The notes: generated from the letters alone by a model not told the origin. A stretch of DNA of 63,342 nucleotides from Streptomyces olivaceus (GCF_000721235.1 NZ_JOFH01000049.1:1-63342), one strand, 5' to 3'. Shown: positions 44,490 to 53,558, counted from the stretch's first letter. Program-made: numbers and translations.

Positions 44490-46577
44490 GTGGCGAATGC
44501 GGAGCACAGTGGGCGACCGGCGGAGTCCTTCGGAGCGTCGGCCGCCGACGCGACCAGAGCACGGCTGCGCGTCGCGCGCCTCGGCCTGTGGCTGGTCGCC
44601 GCCGTGCTCGCGGCGCGGCAGCTCGCCACGGTCCTCGGTACCCCGCGCGGGGAACGCCTGACGGACCTGGAGACCTGGGTCGGCGAGCACGGCGTCCTGC
44701 ACGTCGAGGGATCGCTGTACGAGTCGACGCAGTTCACCGGGACGCCGTTCGTCGGGCTCGTCCTCAAACCCTTCACCCGCGCCGCCGAGCAGGCCCTCGG
44801 CTGGGGCTGGACTTTCGGCTCGCTGCTGCTGGTCGTCGCCCTCGGCCTGGTCGCCGCCCGCGCCCTGCCCCAGCCGGTCGGACGCCGTACGGCGCTTCTG
44901 GCGGCGCCCGTGGCCGTCAGCCTGCTGATGCTGTCGCTGCCGGTGCGCAACGCCCTCTGGCTCGGCCAGACCAGCATCATCCCGGTCCTCCTCGTCCTGC
45001 TGGGCTGCTTCGCCGTACGCGGCGCACAGGGCGACCGCGTGGGCGGCGTACTGATCGGCGTCGCCGCCGCCTTCCAGCCGACCGTCCTGCTCTTCGTGCC
45101 GCTGCTGTGGTTCACCGACCGCAGACGGGCCGCCGTGTCGACGGGGGTCACGTTCGCCGCCTGCACCGCGATCGCGTGGGTGGCGATGGCGCAGGACTCG
45201 TACACGTACTGGGTGCACCACCTGGCCGGCGTGGGCCTGGGCGGCGCGGCCGACGACCTCGCCAACCAGTCGCTGCACGGAGTCCTGCTGCGCCTCGGCC
45301 TCTCCGGGCCCCTGGAGATCGCCCTCTTCCTCGCCCTCGGCGCGGCCGTGGCCGTCCTCGCCCTGCGCCGCGCGGTGCGCTACGCCCGCGACGGCCAGCT
45401 GCTGCTCGCGGTCGCCGTCACCGGCTGCGCGGCCGTCGTCGTCTCCCCGGCCACCTGGCAGCACCAGCTCCTCTGGGTGCTGCCCGCGGTCGTCGGCCGG
45501 GTCGGCAAGAAGGCCTCCGACCGGTACGTGTGGCCGGTCGCCGTGGTCCTGGTGACGACGCTGCCCGCGAAGATGATGCTGCCGGACATGGCCGCGCTCT
45601 ACCCCTTGCGCGACAACGTCGTCCTCCTCGCGGCCCTCGCCGCCGCCGTCGCCGTGCCCTTCCTGGCGCGCACCTCGCCGTACTTCGACTCACCGGTCCC
45701 GACGAGCTACGCGCCGCCCGTGCCGACCCGCTTCAAGTACGTCCCGCTGCTGCCGTTCCTGCGCCGGGTCCTCACCCGCCCCAACCTCCTCCTGGAGCTG
45801 CTCCTCATCCGGGTCACCTACGCCGCCTACTCCCAGGTCCGCCTCGCGGCGACCGGCGGCAGCAACTCGGCGGGCCGCGCGCGGGCCGAGGACCACGGCT
45901 GGCAGATCCTCGACATCGAGCGCTTCCTGCACCTCGACATCGAGCACGCGATCAACCACGCGGTGGTCAAGGTCGGCTGGCTGCGGGACTTCTTCGACTT
46001 CTACTACACGTCGTTCCACTTCGTCGTCCCGCTGGCGGTCCTCGGCGTCCTCTACTGGCGCCGCCCGGTCGACTACCGCTGGGCCCGCGCCTCCCTGGGC
46101 TTCGCCACGCTGCTCGCCCTGGTCGGCTTCTGGCTCTACCCGCTGGCGCCGCCGCGGCTGATGCCGGGGCTCGGCATCATCGACACGGTGCACGGGGTGC
46201 AGGACTTCACGAAGCCGGACTACGGCACGCTGACGCACCTCACCAACCAGTACGCGGCGATGCCGTCGCTGCACTTCGGCTGGTCGCTGTGGTGCGGGGT
46301 GGCCGTCGCGATCATCGCGCCGAAGATGTGGATGAAGGCCGTGGGCCTGCTCCATCCCCTCTTCACGGTCCTGGCGATCGTGGCGACCGGCAACCACTGG
46401 ATCCTCGACGCGGTCGGCGGCGCGGCGGTCGTCGCGGCGGGCTTCGGCCTCGCGTACCTGTTCCAGGGCCCGAGGGCGAGGACCCTGAAGGCGGCGCCCC
46501 CGGCCCAGGAGTCCCCCGGGCGGCAGGACGTCAGCAGCGATCCCCCGCCTCCGGCGAAGGACCGTACCCCGAGCTGA
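44490..46577 (+). CDS. Fused GT87-type glycosyltransferase and PAP2/IPC-synthase-like protein
   Basis: This 695-residue polytopic protein has two parts. Residues ~25-400 form a GT-C fold like DUF2029/GT87 mannosyltransferases, with an early acidic motif (LTDLETWV) and many helices. Residues ~440-660 form a PAP2 domain related to inositol-phosphorylceramide synthases, with AMPSLHFGWSLW and ATGNHWILDAVGG catalytic motifs. It may use polyprenyl-phosphate mannose and process a lipid phosphate in envelope glycolipid synthesis. GTG at 44490 with GGGAGG ten bases upstream. Confidence 0.88.
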   Translation: MANAEHSGRPAESFGASAADATRARLRVARLGLWLVAAVLAARQLATVLGTPRGERLTDLETWVGEHGVLHVEGSLYESTQFTGTPFVGLVLKPFTRAAEQALGWGWTFGSLLLVVALGLVAARALPQPVGRRTALLAAPVAVSLLMLSLPVRNALWLGQTSIIPVLLVLLGCFAVRGAQGDRVGGVLIGVAAAFQPTVLLFVPLLWFTDRRRAAVSTGVTFAACTAIAWVAMAQDSYTYWVHHLAGVGLGGAADDLANQSLHGVLLRLGLSGPLEIALFLALGAAVAVLALRRAVRYARDGQLLLAVAVTGCAAVVVSPATWQHQLLWVLPAVVGRVGKKASDRYVWPVAVVLVTTLPAKMMLPDMAALYPLRDNVVLLAALAAAVAVPFLARTSPYFDSPVPTSYAPPVPTRFKYVPLLPFLRRVLTRPNLLLELLLIRVTYAAYSQVRLAATGGSNSAGRARAEDHGWQILDIERFLHLDIEHAINHAVVKVGWLRDFFDFYYTSFHFVVPLAVLGVLYWRRPVDYRWARASLGFATLLALVGFWLYPLAPPRLMPGLGIIDTVHGVQDFTKPDYGTLTHLTNQYAAMPSLHFGWSLWCGVAVAIIAPKMWMKAVGLLHPLFTVLAIVATGNHWILDAVGGAAVVAAGFGLAYLFQGPRARTLKAAPPAQESPGRQDVSSDPPPPAKDRTPS

Positions 46578-48186
46578 GCCGGTACTCGCCCGGTGCCGGG
46601 ACGGTCAGCCGCGTGAACTCGCCCTCCTGTGCCAGGCACCCGCCGTCGCTGCGCAGCCACGGCGACCAGGCGACCCGCACCGTCACGTCGCCGGGCCGGT
46701 CCGCGCGCAGCACCAGGTCGGCGCCGGTGGCGTCCACGACGGTGCCGGGCGCGGAGACGAGCGGTACGGCGTCCCGCACCCGGTACACCCGCCAGTGCGC
46801 GTCCTGCCAGACGGGCTCCAGCCACTCGGGCCGCTGCGCGGAGTCCCGCACGAGCGCGGCCTCGGCCTCGGCGGGCCCGTCCGGCCTGCCCAGCGGAAGG
46901 ACGACGAACCCGACCGCCCAGTGGTCCAGCCACTCCCGATAGGTGGCCGCCGAGAAGCTGCCGTCGTAGAAGAGGCGTGCGCGTTCCACGTCCAGCTGCC
47001 GGTTCCAGCCGCGGGCCAGGTTGAGGTGCGGGGCGAGCCGGGCGGCCTCGCGGTGGTTGCGGGCCGGCACGACCTCCACGCGCGTACGGTCGGCGCCCAG
47101 CCCGTCCAGCGCGCGTACGACGCCGTCGGTCTCGGCGGCCCAGGCGGGCACGACGGTGGAGACCCGCAGGTCGTCGACGGTCTTCTTTCCCACCCACCCG
47201 GTGGAGTAGACGACGGCGACGGCCAGCAGCCCCGACAGCAACCGGCGAGATTGCGCCGCCGTGCGCGCGGGCGGGCCGCTGAGCAGCGCGGCCAGCAGCA
47301 CGGCGGGCGCGAACAGCTCCGCGAACCGCTCCACGTTCGTACCGACCGGCGAGGCGACGAGGTACGTCAGTACGGTCCCGCACGCGTAGACGGCCCCGCT
47401 CCACCGGGCCACCCGCCAGGTACGCGGGGCCAGCACGGTGACGGCGAGGCCGAGCACGACCGGCGGCCATATGCGGGCCCCCGGCATCGGCTGCTCCCCG
47501 GTGAAGGGGAAGAACAGCGTCGTCAGCCCGACCACGGCCGCCGGGGGTATGAGCAGCACCAGGGCGCGCCGCCAGTCCCGCACGAGCAGGAACGCGGCCC
47601 CCACGACGGCCAGGAACAGCCCGGCCACCGGCGAGGCCAGGGTGGCGAGGGCGGCGTACCCGGCGGCGAGGTACAGCCGCCGCTCCCGCACCAGCGGCAC
47701 GCAGGCGGCCAGCGCGAAGGCGACCCCGAGGGCGAAGGTGGTCCGGCCCGAGGCGACGTCGCACCACAGCGCGAGCGAGGCGAGCAGCGCGGGCCACACC
47801 GGCCGGCGCACCCCGGCCCGCACGAACAGCACGGCGGCCAGCCAGGAGGCGGCGAGCCCGGACACGACCGTGACCGTCCGCACGCCGACCAGGGCCATCA
47901 GATACGGCGAGATGACGCTGTAGTTGGCGGTGTGCATCCCGCCGTACCAGAACAGCCCGTACGCCGAACCCCCGTGCCGCGACGCGAAGTCGGCCCACGC
48001 CTGCTGCGCCGCGAGGTCCCCGCCGCCGGTGGCGAGAAACGCCCACCACACCACGTACAGCGGAATGGTGGGCAGTGTGGCGAGCAACGGCACCCGGTAC
48101 CGCCGCCCGAAGGCCCGCAGGGCATCGCTCGCGCGTCTGTCCCGACGCTGATCGGTCCGGGGGGCGGTGAGTTCGGCAGGGACCAC
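46531..48186 (-). CDS. Polytopic membrane protein, GT-C-like
   Basis: This 551-residue protein has about ten hydrophobic segments in the first ~350 residues, an early loop FWYGGMHTANYSVISPYLM and a C-terminal soluble domain rich in Trp and charged residues (ATYREWLDHWAVGFVVLPLG). It resembles uncharacterised actinobacterial glycosyltransferase-like membrane proteins. The 3' end overlaps the GT87-PAP2 gene by 47 bases in convergent orientation; both may work in envelope polysaccharide assembly. Confidence 0.75.
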   Translation of the reverse strand: MVPAELTAPRTDQRRDRRASDALRAFGRRYRVPLLATLPTIPLYVVWWAFLATGGGDLAAQQAWADFASRHGGSAYGLFWYGGMHTANYSVISPYLMALVGVRTVTVVSGLAASWLAAVLFVRAGVRRPVWPALLASLALWCDVASGRTTFALGVAFALAACVPLVRERRLYLAAGYAALATLASPVAGLFLAVVGAAFLLVRDWRRALVLLIPPAAVVGLTTLFFPFTGEQPMPGARIWPPVVLGLAVTVLAPRTWRVARWSGAVYACGTVLTYLVASPVGTNVERFAELFAPAVLLAALLSGPPARTAAQSRRLLSGLLAVAVVYSTGWVGKKTVDDLRVSTVVPAWAAETDGVVRALDGLGADRTRVEVVPARNHREAARLAPHLNLARGWNRQLDVERARLFYDGSFSAATYREWLDHWAVGFVVLPLGRPDGPAEAEAALVRDSAQRPEWLEPVWQDAHWRVYRVRDAVPLVSAPGTVVDATGADLVLRADRPGDVTVRVAWSPWLRSDGGCLAQEGEFTRLTVPAPGEYRLSSGYGPSPEAGDRC

Positions 48187-48282
48187 GGTCGGGATTTCCG
48201 TTCGGCGTCATCGGGGTGCACAGCGAGGGCACAGGCGAAGACGATAATCCGAACAGTTACGTTGACTGGGCCCGGCCCCTGA

Positions 48283-48561
48283 TCATCCCGAGTGGGCGGC
48301 CCAGCCGACGAAGGCGGTGAAGGAGGCGGAGGCAAGCGTGAGGACCGGTCCCGCCGGGTTCTTGGAGTCGCGCAGGGCGACAGTGGCGTGGTGCAGCGTC
48401 TCGGCTACTTCCACGCAGTCGCCGCCCTGGTCGCTGCTGTACGACGACTTGCGCCAGGCCAGCGGACCGAGCGGCGCGCACTCGACGCAGTCGCCGCCCT
48501 GGTCGCCGCTGTAGCTGGACTTACGCCACGGGATCGTCGTCGGTATCGCGTTGCTCTCCAT
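48283..48561 (-). CDS. DUF397 protein with duplicated N-terminal motif
   Basis: This 92-residue DUF397 protein, the small partner in DUF5753-HTH regulatory triads, is unusual. The segment WRKSSYS.DQGGDCVE occurs twice (about residues 12-27 and 36-51), while the rest of the domain (LRDSKNPAGPVLTLASASFTAFVGWA) occurs once. It overlaps the upstream HTH gene by 41 bases. These proteins are thought to work with the HTH and ATPase partners in developmental control, as in the whiJ region. Confidence 0.88.
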   Translation of the reverse strand: MESNAIPTTIPWRKSSYSGDQGGDCVECAPLGPLAWRKSSYSSDQGGDCVEVAETLHHATVALRDSKNPAGPVLTLASASFTAFVGWAAHSG

Positions 48562-49369
48562 AGCGCTCCTCCATCACTCGGCGGATCAACGCCGCCGAGT
48601 CCCTGAGGGAGAGCGCGGCGGCCCGGAGGTGATCGTAACGGAGCGAACAGTCCCTGACCGTCTCCAGGTTGGCGGTCGGATGCCCCGCGTCGTACCCCTC
48701 CGTGTAGACGATGGCCGGGTCCTGCGTGAAGCGGTAGAGGTTGAATGAGCCTTGGAGTCCCGCGTGTGCGCCCACCGCGAACGGCAGCACCTGGACGTTG
48801 ATCCGGGGGTCGTCCTCGAAGGACAACAGGTGGGCCAGTTGGCCGCGCATGACCTCTCGGCCGCCGATCTCCTGACGCAGCGCTGCCTCGCTGAGCACCG
48901 TCCAGAAGACGGGCGGTTCCTGCTTCTCCAGGACGCGCTGACGGGCGAGGCGTACGGCGGTGCGGTCGTCGAGGTCGGTCGGGTCGAGCGCGCTCAGCAC
49001 GGCCCGTACGTAGGACTCGGTCTGAAGCAGGCCGTGGATCATCCGGGTCTGGAAGGTGCAGATCTCGGCAGCCCGTACCTCCAGCTCCGCCACCTGTTGG
49101 AACCAAGCCGGTAGCTGGCTGCGCATCACCAGGTGAACGAGCCGGGACAGCAGCCCGCCCGTGCCCAGCGCGGCGTCGATCCGCTCGCTGAACTCCGGCG
49201 TCGGCAGTTTCCTCGCGGTCTCGATCTGACCGACCAGCGAACCGGTGTAGTTGACGATGTCCCCGAGTTGCCGCTGGGTCAGCCCGGCGGCCTCGCGGTG
49301 GCGGCGCAGCTCGAAACCGTAGTAGTCGAGTGGTGAGGCGCCGGGGTCGAGGACGTTGACGTGGGTCAT
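48521..49369 (-). CDS. XRE/DUF5753 helix-turn-helix regulator
   Basis: This 282-residue regulator has an N-terminal HTH (HREAAGLTQRQLGDIVNYTGSLVGQIETARKLP) and a DUF5753 domain with AWFQQVAELEVRAAEICTFQ, LLQTESYVRAVL and a late YDAGHPTANLETVRDCSLRYDHLRA. It matches the WhiJ/AbaA-type regulators. The ATG at 49369 is used. The DUF397 gene overlaps downstream and the ATPase gene is divergent. The cut-off gene at 1-81 is a paralogue. Confidence 0.92.
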   Translation of the reverse strand: MTHVNVLDPGASPLDYYGFELRRHREAAGLTQRQLGDIVNYTGSLVGQIETARKLPTPEFSERIDAALGTGGLLSRLVHLVMRSQLPAWFQQVAELEVRAAEICTFQTRMIHGLLQTESYVRAVLSALDPTDLDDRTAVRLARQRVLEKQEPPVFWTVLSEAALRQEIGGREVMRGQLAHLLSFEDDPRINVQVLPFAVGAHAGLQGSFNLYRFTQDPAIVYTEGYDAGHPTANLETVRDCSLRYDHLRAAALSLRDSAALIRRVMEERYGEQRDTDDDPVA

Positions 49370-49463
49370 GCGGAGAGCCCCCTCTCGCACAACGCGGTCC
49401 ACTGCGGGACCGGTTGTATCCGTTCGGTAGCCCACGGTAGTCGCCCGACGTCAGGCTCGTGCC

Positions 49464-49895
49464 GTGAACGAAAACTTCCCCCCGGTCCTCCTGAGCCACT
49501 GCCCGGACCAGTACCGGATGAGCTTCACCGCGGGCGCCCATTCGGCCCGGCATGTCAGGCGCATTGTCCGCTCATACCTCGGCGCGTGGGGCCTGGCTGA
49601 GCTGTCCGACGCGGTGGAACTCGGCGTGACCGAGCTGCTGGCCAACGTCGTACGCCACGTCCCGGACCGCCGCTGCACGCTGCTGTTGCTGCGGCAGGCG
49701 GACGGGGCCGGTGTCCGGGCGGAGGTCTCCGACGGGAGCCCCCGGCTCCCCCTGCGGACCGCGCACGTGAGCAACGACGCGGAGTGCGGCAGGGGGCTGG
49801 TGCTGCTGGACGCGGTGGCCGACGGGTGGGGTGTGGTAATGGGGCCGGAGGGTGGCAAGACGGTGTGGTTCGAGTGCGGGTGCGGGACTCCTTGA
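49464..49895 (+). CDS. ATP-binding protein, RsbW/anti-sigma-type
   Basis: This 143-residue HATPase_c-like protein has the N-box VELGVTELLANVVRHV, a G1-like EVSDGSPRLP and late GGKTVWFECG. It is divergent from the DUF5753-HTH gene, completing the triad. It is similar to the protein at 178-609, sharing the AGAHSARHVRRI / MGAHSTRHLRRV region. No clear ribosome site precedes the GTG at 49464; translation may be leaderless or weak. Confidence 0.85.
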   Translation: MNENFPPVLLSHCPDQYRMSFTAGAHSARHVRRIVRSYLGAWGLAELSDAVELGVTELLANVVRHVPDRRCTLLLLRQADGAGVRAEVSDGSPRLPLRTAHVSNDAECGRGLVLLDAVADGWGVVMGPEGGKTVWFECGCGTP

Positions 49896-49922
49896 GGGCA
49901 CACCGTCCTCCTTCCCGCTCAT

Positions 49923-50858
49923 TCACCTGCCGGGGCGAAACCAGCGGCGTTTGCGTGGCGGCCTGGCCTCGTCGTCCGTGTCCGGCTCGTCGAACAGCAA
50001 GTATGTGACTGGCCCGGAGAGTTGGGAGGCGATGCCTGTCTCCGGGGCGGCGGTGACGAACACCAGCCGGTGCCCGCGGCCGGGTGACTGGATCGGTACG
50101 ACGCGGGTGCGCTGGAGCAGTCCGTCCTCACTGATCATCCCGTGCCGTTCGTAGAGACCGACCAGGACGAGACCCATGCGCCGCTCCGCTTCTTCCCCGT
50201 CCCGCTCGTCCGACTGGTTCACCTGGGACCTGACGGTGATGCCGGCCCGCTCCTGCCAGGTACAGGCCAGATCGAGCAGTTCTTCGGCCTCGTCCTGGCT
50301 GGTCGGCGTGGACCGCCAGAGGATCAGAACGTGTTCGAGCTTCTCGGTGTACGGGTTGGCGGGCTTCCCGAGTGGGCGCCCGGTCGGCAGCACCGGCGCT
50401 CCCAGTTCTCCGAGGCAGCCCCCGTTCGGGCAGTTCCGGTTCCGCGAGTCGAGGCAGTTGCGGCACAGGGAGTAGCGGCAGACCTGGCACTGCAGGCCGA
50501 TCGGGTTGGACAGGACGAGGTTCTCGAAATTCTCCTGGGCATGGGCGGAGTACCAGAACTTCGTGCAACGGGCGCACTCGGTCGCGACGGGGGCGAAGTA
50601 GGGATTGCCGATCTGCTCCTGGGTGACCGGTTCGACCACGCCCGGGTCGGGGGTACGCCTCATGCCGGAGCGCAGGAGCATCAGGGCCCATCCGAACGCC
50701 TGCGCGGACCTGCCCTCGGTCCGCAAGAACCGTAGGACCACATCGAGGGCCGACTTGTTCCGGCCCTCGTGCCACAGCCGGTCGACCTCGTCGGTCAGTT
50801 CGGGCAGTGGGTCGTACTGCTCGGGGAAGTGAAACGCCTCGGCGTCGTGCTTGACCAC
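49923..50858 (-). CDS. Hypothetical protein with eight-cysteine zinc-binding cluster
   Basis: This ~311-residue protein is of no family I know. Cysteines lie in C-x2-C (about 95/98), C-x2-C-x4-C-x2-C (124-135) and C-x7-C...C, an arrangement expected to hold two zinc ions. A helical N-terminal region and a C-terminal domain with ERRMGLVLVGLYERHG and a basic tail (PPRKRRWFRPG) surround it. The GTG at 50858 has GGAGG seven bases upstream, better than the GTG at 50864. Confidence 0.65.
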   Translation of the reverse strand: MVKHDAEAFHFPEQYDPLPELTDEVDRLWHEGRNKSALDVVLRFLRTEGRSAQAFGWALMLLRSGMRRTPDPGVVEPVTQEQIGNPYFAPVATECARCTKFWYSAHAQENFENLVLSNPIGLQCQVCRYSLCRNCLDSRNRNCPNGGCLGELGAPVLPTGRPLGKPANPYTEKLEHVLILWRSTPTSQDEAEELLDLACTWQERAGITVRSQVNQSDERDGEEAERRMGLVLVGLYERHGMISEDGLLQRTRVVPIQSPGRGHRLVFVTAAPETGIASQLSGPVTYLLFDEPDTDDEARPPRKRRWFRPGR

Positions 50859-50933
50859 TCTCACGCCTCCGTTCGCCGTTGCCCATCGACCGGGGTGGGC
50901 AACCTAGTCCCGATGTCTCGGGACCGGTCCCGG

Positions 50934-51596
50934 TTACTCCGCGGTGTTCACGGTGGGGCCGTAGTGCGCGGCTGCCGCTCCTGTCTGCAGGGCCCAGTAA
51001 CGGTCCCCGTACGACCAGTGCCACCATTCCGTCGGGTAGTTGACCAGACCGGCGGAGGTGAGAGCGGTGCCCAGAGTGGTGCGGTGCGTGCGGGCCTCGG
51101 CGGTGATGTTGTCGGCGTGGGTGTAGCAGGCGCCGGCGCTTTCCTCCGGGGTCGCGTTCATGCGGGTGCCCAGGTCGAGTTCGTTGCCGTCGGCGTCCGC
51201 GAGTGTCAGGTCGACGGCCGCGCCCGCGCTGTGTGGGGCTATCTCGGGCGGGGAGACGTAGCGGCTGGCCGCCGAGCGGATTCGGTCGGGGGACCAGTCG
51301 GGGTGTTCGGTGCGCAGTCGGGTCGCGTACTTGTCGAAGTAGTGGCGTTGGAGGGCGGGCGGACGGTATCCCTCGACGAAGAGCAGCCGCAGTCCCGGGG
51401 GCAGTTGTGCCTGGGCTTCGAGGAGGCGGGTGAGTACGCCTTCGCGCAGGTGGGCGAAGGCGCCTGCGGAGTCCTGCCACTTGCGCGTGTCGACCAGCAG
51501 CGGGCTGTTGAGCCGTACGTCGACGAGCGGTTCGCCGCACTCCTGGACGGGCACGGCGGCGACCTTCGGGTCGGACATCAGGATGATCTCGGTCAT
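50934..51596 (-). CDS. D-alanyl-D-alanine dipeptidase, VanX-like (M15D)
   Basis: This 220-residue protein has the VanX metallopeptidase motifs: VEGYRPPALQ, the zinc site H-S-A-G-A-A-V-D (APHSAGAAVDLTL) and the E-W-W-H-W motif with the catalytic Glu and third zinc ligand. There is no signal peptide, so cytoplasmic hydrolysis of D-Ala-D-Ala or other dipeptides is likely. No vanH or vanA neighbours are present, so it is not a vancomycin-resistance cassette here. The ATG at 51596 is the family start. Confidence 0.88.
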   Translation of the reverse strand: MTEIILMSDPKVAAVPVQECGEPLVDVRLNSPLLVDTRKWQDSAGAFAHLREGVLTRLLEAQAQLPPGLRLLFVEGYRPPALQRHYFDKYATRLRTEHPDWSPDRIRSAASRYVSPPEIAPHSAGAAVDLTLADADGNELDLGTRMNATPEESAGACYTHADNITAEARTHRTTLGTALTSAGLVNYPTEWWHWSYGDRYWALQTGAAAAHYGPTVNTAE

Positions 51597-51629
51597 GAGG
51601 TGATCATCTCGCGGGTCTGCGCCTTGGCA

Positions 51630-51722
51630 CCCGGGCGTGGGCGCTGAGGGCGAACGTTGCGTTGTCGCCGTCGAGCCCGGCCATGAGTGACGCGTCCAGG
51701 GACAGGCCAAGTGCCTTGTGAT
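51630..51722 (-). pseudogene. Remnant of an XRE antitoxin-like gene (C-terminal end)
   Basis: On the minus strand these bases encode HKALGLSLDASLMAGLDGD followed by NATFALSAHA. This matches the end of the intact XRE protein at 56721-57095 (AKALDASLTIDLDGD, STFAFRAHDD). The HTH part and start codon are gone. It sits between the VanX-like gene and the HEAT-repeat gene. The rest of this 327-bp gap shows nothing recognisable. Confidence 0.6.
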
Positions 51723-51923
51723 GGTCGTGGGCCGCCCTGTGCGAAGGCGTGCCTGGCATTCCCGTAAGGGCCGGCCGGCATCATGCCGCTCGAGGAGCAT
51801 GTCAGGTGGGACTGTCTTCTATGCCTTGACTGATGCGGTCGATCTGGCGGCCTGCTATTTCCCGCGCCCCACCCGAACCCCGTCTCCTACGATCACCCCG
51901 GTACGACTGTGTGAGGGGTGGGA

Positions 51924-53348
51924 ATGCTTGAGAACATCGAGGACGGGACAGCGGCAGCAACGCGGCTCGCGAGTGGTGCGCCGCTTCGAAGCACGCTGGA
52001 TGTCGCCGACCCGGCTGACTGGATCGCGCTGGACGCTGGAGTGCGTGAGGTGGCCTGGCATCGTCCGCTGTTCCGGCCGGGGTGGGAGCACTCCGCGCCA
52101 CCGCCCGCCGACCTGACTCAGGTCGGCGAGTCCCAACTCGCGCTCGCCCTCTGCCACCGAGACGGGCGGATCCGTCAGGAGGCGGTGCGCCAGTCGGTCC
52201 GGTACCCCGGGCTGCTGCCGTTGGTCGTGATTCGTTGCGCCGACTGGGTCGGCCCGGTACGCGAGCACGCGCGGCGGCTGCTGTGCGAGGCCCTGGACGT
52301 GGACTCTGCCCTCGACCTCACGCCGCTCGTCCTTCGCATCGGCCGCCGCGACAGAGGTGCCTTCGGCGTCGATGCGCTCGGCCAGGTCCTGCGCCAGGCA
52401 TCCCACGGGCAGCTCGCTGTTCTCTTCGCCGACCCCGACCGCATCATTCGGCGGTTCGCGTACCGGCTGGCTGTCGAGGGCCGACTGCTCCGTCCCGCTG
52501 AGCTGGCCCGCGCAGCCGCCGGGGACCCGGACACGGTGGTCCAGGACCTGTGTGCCACCGCGGCGCTCACGGCTCCGGGAGATGAGGACGCCTTCGCGGG
52601 TGTACTGCCTGCACTGCTGTCCGCGCGCAACCCGCGTGTCCGTTCGGCCGGTGTCACCGCGCTGAGACGGGCAGGGCGACCGAAGCAGGCCGAGCCGTTT
52701 CTCAGCGACCGTTCCGCGCTCGTGCGTGCTTGTGCCCGGTATGTCGTACGACAGCAGGGTGGTGACCCGGTGGCCTGGTACCGGGAGCGGTGCACGGCAC
52801 CCGATGACCCCGAGTTGCCGCCCGGCGCGGTCATCGGCCTGGCCGAGTGCGGGAACCGCGCGGACGCCGCGCTGCTGCTGCAGCCGCTGCTCGCGCACCC
52901 GTCGGCCGGGGTGCGGGCGCGAGCGGTAGCAGGGCTGCGGGCACTGGACTGCGCGGATGCCGAGCAGTTGTGGCCACTCCTCGATGACCCTGCCGCCGGG
53001 GTCGTCCGCGAGACCGCTGCCGCCCTACTGCCCTCGGTCAAGGAACTGCCCGCCGACTGGCTGTCGGAGCGCACCAGCTCCGAGCGGCCACGGCACGTCC
53101 GCGTCGGTGCGTTCCGGCTGCTCGACGCACGCGGCGGCATCGTGGCACTGCGGGCGGCGGTCGGTCTGCTTGAGGACCCCGACGTGAAGCTGCGCACCTG
53201 GGCCGCGCAATCAGTGCAGCGCTGGCATCCGTCCCCGGACGGGCGGAGCGGCGACGTGGAGGTGGGTGAACTGCTCGACCGGAGCCGACATCTCTTCAGC
53301 GACCACATGCTGCGCCGGCGCAAGTGGGAAGCCGGGGTGGGCAGCTGA
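51924..53348 (+). CDS. HEAT-repeat protein
   Basis: This 474-residue all-helical protein has repeated ~30-residue HEAT-like units (for example DGRIRQEAVRQSVRYPGLLPLVVIR, NPRVRSAGVTALRRAGR, SAGVRARAVAGLRALDC, DPDVKLRTWAAQSVQRW). There is no catalytic motif. It is probably a protein-interaction scaffold. GAGGGG five bases before the ATG at 51924 decides the start. Codon use is normal for the genome, but it lies among mobile remnants. Confidence 0.75.
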   Translation: MLENIEDGTAAATRLASGAPLRSTLDVADPADWIALDAGVREVAWHRPLFRPGWEHSAPPPADLTQVGESQLALALCHRDGRIRQEAVRQSVRYPGLLPLVVIRCADWVGPVREHARRLLCEALDVDSALDLTPLVLRIGRRDRGAFGVDALGQVLRQASHGQLAVLFADPDRIIRRFAYRLAVEGRLLRPAELARAAAGDPDTVVQDLCATAALTAPGDEDAFAGVLPALLSARNPRVRSAGVTALRRAGRPKQAEPFLSDRSALVRACARYVVRQQGGDPVAWYRERCTAPDDPELPPGAVIGLAECGNRADAALLLQPLLAHPSAGVRARAVAGLRALDCADAEQLWPLLDDPAAGVVRETAAALLPSVKELPADWLSERTSSERPRHVRVGAFRLLDARGGIVALRAAVGLLEDPDVKLRTWAAQSVQRWHPSPDGRSGDVEVGELLDRSRHLFSDHMLRRRKWEAGVGS

Positions 53349-53389
53349 AGCTGCACCTCGGGTTGGAACTCCGCTCAGCACTCGTCGCC

Positions 53390-53545
53390 CGGTCGCCCTG
53401 GTAACCACGCTTCTGAACGCGAGTTCGGCCTGGTTCCTGTTCCGATGGGTGGGGCTGCCAGCGTTTGAGGTCGGCGTTGACGAGATCGTTGGGTTCAGCT
53501 CGGGTCAGTATGAGGGCAGGAAGGGCAGCTCGATCTGGTCCTCGT
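53390..53545 (-). pseudogene. Degraded IS630-type transposase fragment
   Basis: On the minus strand, in shifting frames, the sequence reads DQIELPFLPSY-stop-PELNP, then NDLVNADLKR, then THRNRNQAELAFRSVV. This is the C-terminal signature of IS630-family DDE transposases (FLPSYSPELNP...NADLKR). One stop codon and at least two frameshifts show that it is dead. No terminal repeats were found. Confidence 0.65.
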
Positions 53546-53558
53546 GGTCAGCCGCTCG

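Noticed and set aside
50934..51596. Vancomycin-resistance cassette
   Set aside because: Only a VanX-like dipeptidase is present; no VanH, VanA, VanS or VanR homologue is nearby.
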